Source: Desulfomicrobiaceae bacterium (GTDB lineage Bacteria; Desulfobacterota; Desulfovibrionia; Desulfovibrionales; Desulfomicrobiaceae). Taken from it: DNA of 5,524 nt. A program made the position numbers and the translations under genes. Of this stretch, positions 1 through 5,228 are shown piece after piece. Location of the stretch: positions 1 to 5,524 of the forward strand of contig DPEO01000143.1 of assembly GCA_003530935.1 (NCBI GenBank), given 5' to 3'. The number at the start of each line of letters is the position of its first letter. Position 1 is the first letter of the stretch. The notes below the pieces were generated by a model that was given only the letters and a program-made list of their open reading frames with translations, was not told the DNA's origin and ran no database searches.

Positions 1-1
1 G

Positions 2-418
2 GATGCGGTGGCTCAGGGGCGCATTCGCCTTCGGCAGCGCCCTGGACCATACAATCCCATGGGAGACATCAAATTCATCCTGAGCAACAAGGATGGGATT
101 TTTCTGCATCATACCGCGACTCCTCAGCTTTTTGAGAGAGCTCGCCGTGACCTGAGCCATGGTTGCATTCGGGTGGAAGACCCGATAAGGCTCGCCCAAT
201 TTGTATTGGAGGACGATCCCTCTTGGGACGTGGAGCGCCTGCGTGCCGCCATGGGGCAAAGCGTCCCCACGGTGCTGCGGGTGCGTCGGCCTGCGCAGGT
301 GCTCTTGCTCTACTGTACGGTGCGGGTTCAGGCCGGTCGGCCTGCTTTTTTGGCAGACATCTATGGGTTGGATCGTGTCCTGGATCAGGCCCTGCGCCAT
401 GCTGCTGCTCATCCGTGA
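2..418 (+). CDS. L,D-transpeptidase, YcbB/LdtD type (C-terminal part, 5' truncated)
   Basis: This reading frame is open from the left edge, so only the last 138 residues are seen; the E. coli homologue is about 615 residues long. L,D-transpeptidases of the YkuD fold work in the periplasm and form 3-3 (mDAP-mDAP) cross-links in peptidoglycan through an acyl-enzyme on a cysteine. The fragment begins with the substrate-loop sequence RQRPGPYNPMG, then IKF and a histidine-threonine motif (HHT, bases 107-115). The catalytic motif SHGCIRVEDP follows, with the nucleophilic Cys at 164-166. The tail, with VLLLYCTVRV and then DIYGLD, matches the C-terminal extension typical of YcbB/LdtD rather than the short ErfK/YbiS enzymes. 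All catalytic residues in view are intact. The stop codon lies 11 bases before the next gene, a likely functional partner in peptidoglycan remodelling. The family is firm; the YcbB subtype is inferred from the tail. Confidence 0.9.
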   Translation, partial: DAVAQGRIRLRQRPGPYNPMGDIKFILSNKDGIFLHHTATPQLFERARRDLSHGCIRVEDPIRLAQFVLEDDPSWDVERLRAAMGQSVPTVLRVRRPAQVLLLYCTVRVQAGRPAFLADIYGLDRVLDQALRHAAAHP

Positions 419-429
419 CGAGGTGCCCG

Positions 430-987
430 ATGCTTCCTTCTCGCCGTGACTTTCTTCGCCGCATTTCCAGTGTCGCCGCAGCCTGCGCTGTGGCGGTGGT
501 CGTTCCAGGAGTTGTCCATGAGGCCTTGGCCTCCCCGGTGCCGAGAAAGCGGGTGCTGCTGCTGGAAAACCTCCATACCGGCAAGCGCCTGGAAGTGGCC
601 TACGCGGTCAATGGTCGGTATACGCCGGAAGCCTTGAAGACGCTCAATCAGTTTTTGCGTGACCCCAGAAACGGCGCCACCACCCGTATGGACCCTCGTT
701 TGTTCGACCTGCTCCACCTCCTTTGGGTGCGTTTAGGCGCCAAGACCCCCTACCACGTGGTGTCTGCGTACCGCTCGCCGTCCACCAATGCGCAGATGCG
801 TCGTAAAAGCCGGGGAGTGGCTCGCAATAGCTATCACATGCGCGGAAAGGCGATGGATGTATATCTTCCGGGGGTGCCACTGGCTCGCCTGCGGGACGCG
901 GCTCTCGCCGCACGCATGGGTGGTGTCGGTTTTTATCCGCGTGACGGGTTTGTGCATCTGGATACCGGACCGGTGCGCCACTGGTAG
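430..987 (+). CDS. DUF882/M15-family murein endopeptidase, YcbK/MepK-like, Tat-exported
   Basis: The product is a 185-residue zinc metallopeptidase-like protein close in length to E. coli MepK (YcbK, 182 residues), which cuts 3-3 cross-links in peptidoglycan. The ATG at 430 was chosen because GAGG (420-423) sits 6 bases upstream and the protein then opens with a twin-arginine signal, SRRDFLRR at residues 4-11. A hydrophobic stretch (14-29) and an ALA-S cleavage site near residue 34 follow. A longer in-frame start at 163 would lie inside the preceding gene and bury the signal. The mature part has the family motifs SAYRSP (112-117), HMRGKAMD (136-143) and FVHLDTGPVRHW (174-185). Probable zinc ligands are H136, D143 and H176, inferred by analogy with MepK. 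Pairing with an L,D-transpeptidase gene suggests one enzyme makes and the other removes 3-3 cross-links. An intrinsic terminator follows. The Tat signal implies export of a folded, metal-loaded protein. Confidence 0.9.
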   Translation: MLPSRRDFLRRISSVAAACAVAVVVPGVVHEALASPVPRKRVLLLENLHTGKRLEVAYAVNGRYTPEALKTLNQFLRDPRNGATTRMDPRLFDLLHLLWVRLGAKTPYHVVSAYRSPSTNAQMRRKSRGVARNSYHMRGKAMDVYLPGVPLARLRDAALAARMGGVGFYPRDGFVHLDTGPVRHW

Positions 988-991
988 CTCG

Positions 992-1010
992 CGCCCCCGC
1001 TATGGGGGCG
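992..1010 (+). other. GC-rich hairpin just after the peptidase stop codon
   Basis: CGCCCCC (992-998) is perfectly complementary to GGGGGCG (1004-1010) around the loop GCTAT, giving seven G/C pairs. It starts 5 bases after the TAG stop and has no T-tract. It may stabilise the mRNA 3' end or act as a pause ahead of the terminator at 1020-1048. The structure is plain from the sequence; its role is inferred. Confidence 0.5.
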
Positions 1011-1019
1011 GTCAATGCG

Positions 1020-1048
1020 GCGCTTTCCTGCAGGGAAGCGCTTTTTTT
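1020..1048 (+). terminator. Rho-independent terminator of the peptidoglycan unit
   Basis: GCGCTT (1020-1025) pairs with AAGCGC (1036-1041). The stem continues inward through a G-U pair and two G-C pairs to a TGCA tetraloop (1029-1032). Seven T's follow directly at 1042-1048. This is a canonical intrinsic terminator placed 32 bases after the peptidase stop. It separates that transcript from the downstream hdr operon, which therefore needs its own promoter. Confidence 0.88.
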
Positions 1049-1106
1049 GTGCGAACGCTCTTGTATCGATAATCGAAAAAATTTTGCCATGCCGTCCTGC
1101 AAGCTC

Positions 1107-1136
1107 TTGACAAGGCCAAAACCTTGGTCGTATGGC
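1107..1136 (+). promoter_or_regulatory. Candidate sigma-70 promoter for the hdr operon
   Basis: TTGACA at 1107-1112 is a perfect -35 box. TATGGC at 1131-1136, after an 18-base spacer, is a poor -10 (three of six matches), so an activator may be needed or the true -10 may differ. A/T-rich sequence at 1071-1085 lies upstream. The spacer contains CAAGG (1111-1115) and CCTTG (1122-1126) as inverted arms 6 bases apart, which overlap the -35 and could be an operator. Transcription would start near 1143, leaving a leader of about 190 bases. A competing candidate is GATAAT at 1068-1073, which is a better -10 but has only a weak -35 (TTTGTG, 1046-1051). The placement between a terminator and an operon makes some promoter here very likely. 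Confidence 0.4.
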
Positions 1137-1165
1137 ACCCAAGCTGCAAGAGAAATGGCCGCGGA

Positions 1166-1197
1166 AGGCAAAGGGCTGGGGCCTTTCCTGGTTTTTT
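1166..1197 (+). promoter_or_regulatory. Terminator-like hairpin in the hdr leader (possible attenuator)
   Basis: AGG (1166-1168) and AAAGG (1170-1174) pair with CCTTT (1182-1186) and CCT (1187-1189), giving eight pairs with a single bulged C at 1169 and a seven-base loop. Two G's and six T's (1192-1197) follow. It lies about 25 bases after the predicted transcription start and about 130 bases before hdrC. The stem is weaker than the terminator at 1020-1048 and the T-run is offset by two bases, so partial termination or pausing is the most that can be claimed. Confidence 0.35.
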
Positions 1198-1205
1198 GCG
1201 ATTCC

Positions 1206-1284
1206 GTGGGCGCTTGGGTGTGTCCGGGAGCGCCACATATCCAGAGGGCTGTGGGGCAGCGTGACACACCAGGCCGTGTTTCAC
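1206..1284 (+). promoter_or_regulatory. Structured 5' leader upstream of hdrC (possible pseudoknot)
   Basis: Three potential pairings are visible. Stem A joins GTGG-G-CGCT (1206-1214) to AGCGCCAC (1229-1236), eight pairs with one bulged G, leaving a loop at 1215-1228. Stem B joins GTGACACAC (1261-1269) to GTGTTTCAC (1276-1284) with one mismatch and a six-base loop. The stem A loop contains GGTGTGTC (1217-1224), perfectly complementary to GACACACC (1263-1270). That pairing competes with stem B and could form a pseudoknot with stem A. I recognise no known riboswitch class. Eight-base matches occur by chance at a fair rate in a region this long, so this is a hypothesis. Confidence 0.3.
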
Positions 1285-1286
1285 CA

Positions 1287-1305
1287 GAAAGGAGTCTTTC
1301 CTTTC
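1287..1305 (+). promoter_or_regulatory. Perfect hairpin 25 bases before the hdrC start codon
   Basis: GAAAGGA (1287-1293) and TCCTTTC (1299-1305) form a perfect seven-pair stem around the loop GTCTT. The structure directly follows stem B of the leader and ends 15 bases before the hdrC Shine-Dalgarno (GGAG, 1321-1324). The left arm contains an AAAGGAG element resembling a ribosome binding site, but no start codon follows at suitable spacing. It could act as a ribosome standby or translation-control structure, or protect the mRNA 5' end. Confidence 0.4.
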
Positions 1306-1330
1306 GTAAACTTGAGTGGTGGAGATATCT

Positions 1331-1891
1331 ATGCGCATCGTCGATCTCGCCACCGCGGACCAGGACTTCATCGCCGAGGTGGAGGCCCGCAGTCATCAAA
1401 ATCTGCGGACATGCTACCAATGCGGCAACTGTACCGCGGGATGTCCGTACACCTTCGTGTACGATCACTCGGTAAGCCAAGTCATGCGGCTCATTCAACT
1501 CGGCCAGCGCGAGGTCGTGCTTCAGTGCAAGTCCATTTGGCTGTGCGCGTCGTGCCAATCCTGCACCACGCGGTGTCCCAACCGTATCGATGTGGCCAAG
1601 GTCATGGATGTGTGCCGGCACATGGCCCGAGAGCAGGGTTACGCCACGGAGCGGGAGGTCAAGCTTTTTACGGACGCTTTCCTGCGTTCGGTGGAGCGCC
1701 ATGGTCGAGCCTTTGAATTGGGGCTGATGGCGGACTACGTCCTGCATTCGGGGCGGGTGTTCACGGATGTGGACTTGGCGCCCAAGGCTTTGGCGCGGCG
1801 CAAGCTTGCCTTCCGGCCGCATGCCATCGTGGGACGAGATCAGATCGAGCGGATTTTCCAGCGCTTCCGCAAAGGAGGTGCCCATGTCTAA
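1331..1891 (+). CDS. hdrC: Heterodisulfide reductase subunit C-like 4Fe-4S protein (HdrC)
   Basis: The 186-residue soluble protein carries electrons between HdrA and HdrB through two cubane [4Fe-4S] clusters. The clusters are seen as two ferredoxin-like cysteine motifs: C28, C31, C34, C38 (CYQCGNCTAGCP) and C72, C75, C78, C82 (CASCQSCTTRCP). Extra cysteines are C66 and C95. The C-terminal 90 residues are charged and probably helical, as in methanogen HdrC, and no membrane segment is present, so the complex should be cytoplasmic. The ATG at 1331 was chosen because GGAG (1321-1324) lies 6 bases upstream; GTG codons at 1316 and 1319 in the same frame lack this. It is the first gene of the operon after a 343-base non-coding stretch, and its end overlaps hdrB by 8 bases, suggesting translational coupling. 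Family assignment is strong because hdrB and hdrA follow; which Hdr-like complex it belongs to depends on genes outside the window. Confidence 0.93.
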   Translation: MRIVDLATADQDFIAEVEARSHQNLRTCYQCGNCTAGCPYTFVYDHSVSQVMRLIQLGQREVVLQCKSIWLCASCQSCTTRCPNRIDVAKVMDVCRHMAREQGYATEREVKLFTDAFLRSVERHGRAFELGLMADYVLHSGRVFTDVDLAPKALARRKLAFRPHAIVGRDQIERIFQRFRKGGAHV

Positions 1892-2768
1892 AGTCGCTTA
1901 CTATCCCGGGTGCTCCGGTCAGAGCACCTCCTTGGAATACGACCGCTCCACCCGGGCCGTGTGCGCGGCCGTGGGGTTGGAGTTGGTGGACGTGCCGGAT
2001 TGGAGCTGCTGTGGATCGTCTCCGGCCCATACCGTGAATCACGTGCTTTCGGCGGCCTTGTCTGCGCGTAATCTGGACCTTGCCCATAGTCTCGGCGTCG
2101 ATGTACTGGCCACGCCGTGTCCCAGCTGCCTGACCAATCTGCGCAACGCCGCCGTGGAGATGGAGGACGAGGGATTTCGGGGCCAGGTCAATGCCTTGCT
2201 GGATCGGCCCTACGTGGGCCGCGTGGATCCGCAATCGGTTTTGCAGGTGTTGGTGGAGCAAGTGGGGGTGGACGAGGTGGCCCGGCGGGTGACCCGGCCG
2301 CTCACGGGCCTGCGGGTGGCCTGCTATTATGGTTGTATCATGAACCGGCCGCCGGAGCGCATGCGCTTTGACGACCACGAAAATCCCATGGCCATGGACC
2401 GCCTCATGGAGGCCGCCGGGGCGGAGGTGGCGCTCTTTCCCCTCAAAGTGGAATGCTGTGGGGCCTCCTTTGGCGTGCCCCGCGGCGACATCGTTGCCCG
2501 ATTGTCCGGAAAGCTTTTGGACGCCGCCCGCGGTCTTGGCGTGGATGCGATAGTCACGGCGTGCCCGCTGTGCCAGATGAACCTGGATCTGCGGCAGGGG
2601 CAGATCAATGCGGCGCTGCACGAACATTTTCGGATTCCGGTGTTCTATTACACCCAGCTCTTGGGCCTTGCGCTGGATGTGCCTCGCAGCGAGCTGGGGC
2701 TGGATCGTCTGTGCGTGGACCCACGTCTGGCCCTGGGGAAAATCAAGGCGCCGGCGCCGGTGCGGTAG
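1884..2768 (+). CDS. hdrB: Heterodisulfide reductase subunit B-like protein (HdrB), two CCG domains
   Basis: The 294-residue protein is the disulfide-reducing (or equivalent) catalytic subunit of Hdr complexes. It has two complete CCG domains. The first uses C10, C42-C43, C79 and C82; the second uses C151, C191-C192, C227 and C230. Spacing and positions closely match the ligands of the two noncubane [4Fe-4S] clusters known from methanogen HdrB, so both clusters should form. In methanogens the substrate is CoM-S-S-CoB. A bacterium of this kind lacks those cofactors, so the substrate is unknown; DsrC trisulfide or another thiol/disulfide has been proposed for sulfate reducers. The ATG at 1884 follows a strong AAGGAGG (1872-1878) five bases upstream. 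The in-frame GTG at 1767 would overlap hdrC by 125 bases and lacks the family start (SKVAYYPGC). The gene ends 9 bases before hdrA. Confidence 0.95.
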   Translation: MSKVAYYPGCSGQSTSLEYDRSTRAVCAAVGLELVDVPDWSCCGSSPAHTVNHVLSAALSARNLDLAHSLGVDVLATPCPSCLTNLRNAAVEMEDEGFRGQVNALLDRPYVGRVDPQSVLQVLVEQVGVDEVARRVTRPLTGLRVACYYGCIMNRPPERMRFDDHENPMAMDRLMEAAGAEVALFPLKVECCGASFGVPRGDIVARLSGKLLDAARGLGVDAIVTACPLCQMNLDLRQGQINAALHEHFRIPVFYYTQLLGLALDVPRSELGLDRLCVDPRLALGKIKAPAPVR

Positions 2769-2777
2769 GGGGGAAGC

Positions 2778-4763
2778 ATGCGAATCGGAGTTTTTATTTG
2801 TCATTGCGGCAGCAATATCGCCGGTACGGTGGACGTGGTCGCCGTGGCCCAGGCTGCGGCGAAGTTCCCTGAGGTGGCGTACGCCACGGACACCATGTAC
2901 GCCTGCTCCGAGCCCGGGCAGGAAGCCATCGTTCAGGCGGTGAAGGAACACCAATTGGATGGCGTGGTGGTGGCGTCATGTACTCCGCGGATGCACGAGC
3001 CGACGTTCCGCCGCACCGTGGAGCGCGCCGGCATCAATCGCTATTTCTTCGAAATGGCCAATATCCGCGAACATGTGTCGTGGATCGGCAAGAATGCGGA
3101 ACGCAATACCGTCAAGGCCATCGAACTTGTGCGCATGGCGGTGGAGAAGCTGCGCCGCAACCGGCCGCTCATCCCCAAACGCTTCGACGTGGTCAAACGG
3201 GTGCTGGTCATCGGCGGCGGCGTGGCAGGCATTCAGGCCGCCCTGGACTGCGCCGACGGCGGGCAGGAAGTGGTGCTGGTGGAACGGGAGCAGAGCATTG
3301 GCGGCAAGATGGCCAAGCTGGACAAGACCTTCCCCACCATTGACTGCTCTTCGTGTGTGCTTGGGCCCAAAATGGTGGACGTGGGCCAGCACCCCAAGAT
3401 CACCCTGCACACCTTGGCGGAAATCGAATCGGTTTCCGGATATGTGGGCAACTTCCAGGTCACCATCCGCAAGAAGGCGCGGTTTGTGGATTGGAGCAAA
3501 TGCACGGGCTGCGGGTTGTGCATGGAAAAATGCCCCAGCCGCAAGGCGCCGGATCCCTTCAACGAAGGGCTGTGCACCGCGCCGTCCATCAATATTCCTT
3601 TTCCCCAGGCCATTCCCAAGAAGGCCGCCATCAACCCGGATACCTGTATCATGAAACAAAAGGGCAAATGCGGCCTGTGTGCCAAGATTTGCCCGGTGAA
3701 ATGCATCGATTTCGACCAGCAGGACGAGCTTGTGACCGTGGACGTGGGCGCCATTGTGGTGGCCACGGGGTATGACCTCTTCGACTGGCATAAGTATCCG
3801 CAGTACGGACAGGGGCGCTATCCTGATGTCATTACTTCGTTGCAGTACGAGCGCCTGCTTTCTGCGTCCGGGCCCACGGGCGGGCATATCAAGCGGCCGT
3901 CGGACGGCAAGGAGCCCAAGACCGTGGTGTTCATCCAATGTGTGGGCTCCCGCGATCGCTCGGTGGATCGGCCGTACTGTTCGGGCTTTTGCTGCATGTA
4001 CACCGCCAAGCAGGCCATCCTCACCAAAGATCATATCCCGGATTCCCAGAGTTACGTCTTTTACATGGATATCCGCTCGCCGGGCAAAGGCTATGACGAA
4101 TTCACCCGCCGGGCCATGGAAGAGTACGGCGCCCAGTATGTGCGCGGCCGAGTTTCCATGATCTATCCCAAGGGCGATCAATTGGTGGTGCGTGGGGCGG
4201 ACACCTTGGCCGGCACCCAGGTGGAGGTGGCGGCGGACCTGGTGGTCTTGGCCGTGGGCGCCGAGGCGGCGCGCGGGGCCGTGACCTTGGGTGAGAAACT
4301 CCGGGTGGTGCCGGACCAGTACGGCTTTTTCGTGGAGAGCCATCCCAAGCTCAAGCCCGTGGAGACCAACACCGCCGGGGTGTTTTTGGCCGGCGCCTGC
4401 CAGGGGCCCAAGGACATCCCGGCATCGGTGGGGCAGGGCAGCGCGGCTGCGGCCAAGGTGCTCGCCCTCCTTTCCAAGGACCAATTGGAGTCCGATCCCC
4501 AGGTGTCGCGGGTAACGCCCGCGCGCTGTGTGGGTTGCGGCAAGTGCGTGCAGACCTGTCCCTTTGGGGCCATCAAGCTGGTGGAAGACCGCTTTGGCAA
4601 CCCCAAGGCCGAGGTGGTGGAGACCGTATGTCAGGGCTGCGGCATCTGTACCGTCACCTGTCCTCAGGGTGCCATCCAATTGGAGCATTTTACCGATAAC
4701 CAGATCCTCGCGGAGGTGAATGCCTTATGTCCGCCTCGGATTCGCGTGAACTACGCATCGTAG
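2778..4763 (+). CDS. hdrA: Heterodisulfide reductase subunit A-like flavoprotein (HdrA), electron-bifurcating core
   Basis: The 661-residue protein has the full length of stand-alone HdrA and is the FAD subunit where electrons bifurcate. In order: an N-terminal domain with C8, C10, C43 and C68; a Rossmann FAD motif, VIGGGVAGIQAA (144-155), ending in VLVER; the family motif TIDCSSCVLGPKM (C190, C193); and an inserted two-cluster ferredoxin domain (C242, C245, C248, C252, C290, C298, C301, C305). Next come the motif IQCVGSR...PYCSGFCCMY (C388, C401, C405, C406), which probably holds another cluster, and a second FAD-contact stretch, NTAGVFLAGACQGPKDIPAS (531-550). A C-terminal two-cluster ferredoxin domain follows (C584, C587, C590, C594, C618, C621, C624, C628). 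Its size and C-terminal ferredoxin separate it from the shorter QmoA. Cysteines stand where some relatives use selenocysteine; no in-frame TGA occurs. The start has a GGGGGGAAG ribosome site (2766-2775 region). The last 37 bases overlap mvhD, supporting a stoichiometric HdrA-MvhD pair. Confidence 0.96.
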   Translation: MRIGVFICHCGSNIAGTVDVVAVAQAAAKFPEVAYATDTMYACSEPGQEAIVQAVKEHQLDGVVVASCTPRMHEPTFRRTVERAGINRYFFEMANIREHVSWIGKNAERNTVKAIELVRMAVEKLRRNRPLIPKRFDVVKRVLVIGGGVAGIQAALDCADGGQEVVLVEREQSIGGKMAKLDKTFPTIDCSSCVLGPKMVDVGQHPKITLHTLAEIESVSGYVGNFQVTIRKKARFVDWSKCTGCGLCMEKCPSRKAPDPFNEGLCTAPSINIPFPQAIPKKAAINPDTCIMKQKGKCGLCAKICPVKCIDFDQQDELVTVDVGAIVVATGYDLFDWHKYPQYGQGRYPDVITSLQYERLLSASGPTGGHIKRPSDGKEPKTVVFIQCVGSRDRSVDRPYCSGFCCMYTAKQAILTKDHIPDSQSYVFYMDIRSPGKGYDEFTRRAMEEYGAQYVRGRVSMIYPKGDQLVVRGADTLAGTQVEVAADLVVLAVGAEAARGAVTLGEKLRVVPDQYGFFVESHPKLKPVETNTAGVFLAGACQGPKDIPASVGQGSAAAAKVLALLSKDQLESDPQVSRVTPARCVGCGKCVQTCPFGAIKLVEDRFGNPKAEVVETVCQGCGICTVTCPQGAIQLEHFTDNQILAEVNALCPPRIRVNYAS

Positions 4764-5218
4764 GCTTTTTGTGTAATTGGTGCTCGTATGGCGGGGCGGA
4801 TACGGCCGGGGTGGCGCGTTTTTCCCAACCTACGGATTTGCGCATCATCCGGGTGCCGTGTTCGGGCCGTATCGATCCGCTGTTCATCGTGCGCGCCTTG
4901 ATCAACGGCGCGGACGGGGTGCTCGTCTCCGGCTGCCATCCGCGGGATTGCCACTATGCGGAGGGCAATTTCTACGCCCGCCGCCGTCTGGAGACGCTGA
5001 AACAGTTTCTGTCCGCCACCGGCATCGATCCGCGGCGCTTCGAGTATACCTGGGTTTCCGCTTCGGAAGGCCAGCGCTGGCAGCATGTGGTGACGGAGTT
5101 TACCCGCCGCATTCATGAACTCGGGCCGGCGCCCACCATGAGCCATGTGTCCGATGGGGCATGGTTCGACGCCGCAGCCCCAGCTGCTGCGGGCCAAGGC
5201 TGCCCGTGTCACGGCTAG
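4727..5218 (+). CDS. mvhD: MvhD-like hydrogenase iron-sulfur subunit (FlxD-type electron-transfer protein)
   Basis: The 163-residue protein is the small adaptor that passes electrons between a partner oxidoreductase and HdrA, using a [2Fe-2S] cluster in characterised MvhD. The family signature is complete: FLCNWCSYGGAD (C16, C19), VPCSGRIDP (C45), then GADGVLVSGCHPRDCHY (C70, C75). Translation from ATG 4727 uses GGAGG at 4712-4716, 10 bases upstream and inside hdrA. The 37-base overlap implies coupling to HdrA synthesis. Despite the name, no hydrogenase large or small subunit is in view; MvhD also partners with FloxA-type NAD(P)H modules, formate dehydrogenases and MetFV. The C-terminus is unusual: after about residue 140 it runs into an alanine-rich linker and ends in GCPCHG, with two further cysteines (C159, C161) that may bind metal or be redox active. 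Family assignment is very firm; the partner is unknown. Confidence 0.95.
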   Translation: MSASDSRELRIVGFLCNWCSYGGADTAGVARFSQPTDLRIIRVPCSGRIDPLFIVRALINGADGVLVSGCHPRDCHYAEGNFYARRRLETLKQFLSATGIDPRRFEYTWVSASEGQRWQHVVTEFTRRIHELGPAPTMSHVSDGAWFDAAAPAAAGQGCPCHG

Positions 5219-5228
5219 GAGGAACGGT

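Noticed and set aside
163..429. Upstream in-frame extension of the peptidase to a start at 163
   Set aside because: It would lie within the L,D-transpeptidase coding sequence and place a clear Tat signal peptide in mid-protein. The ATG at 430 has a good ribosome site and the expected family length.
1261..1284. GTGA...TCAC ends as a CRP/FNR-family operator
   Set aside because: The half-sites are separated by 16 bases instead of the usual 6, so the repeat fits an RNA hairpin better than this operator class.
1132..1716. Open frame starting at ATG 1132 through the leader into hdrC, with a tryptophan-rich beginning
   Set aside because: There is no Shine-Dalgarno before 1132, the ATG overlaps the candidate -10 box, and most of the frame is hdrC read out of frame. 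A short Trp-rich leader peptide is not supported because the frame has no early stop.
644..1885. 413-codon open frame on the minus strand spanning the terminator, leader and hdrC
   Set aside because: It crosses an intrinsic terminator and two unrelated + strand regions, has no recognisable domain, and overlaps the firmly assigned hdrC and peptidase genes.
2976..4688. 570-codon open frame on the minus strand opposite hdrA
   Set aside because: It is an exact shadow of the well-supported hdrA. Its product is histidine- and glycine-rich with no recognisable domain, as expected when the strong third-position G/C bias of a GC-rich gene removes stops on the opposite strand.
2778..4763. QmoA or QmoB (sulfate-reduction electron-transfer complex) instead of HdrA
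   Set aside because: The neighbours are hdrC, hdrB and mvhD, not aprBA or qmoC. The protein has the full N-terminal, inserted-ferredoxin and C-terminal ferredoxin layout of stand-alone HdrA, and no membrane subunit is present.
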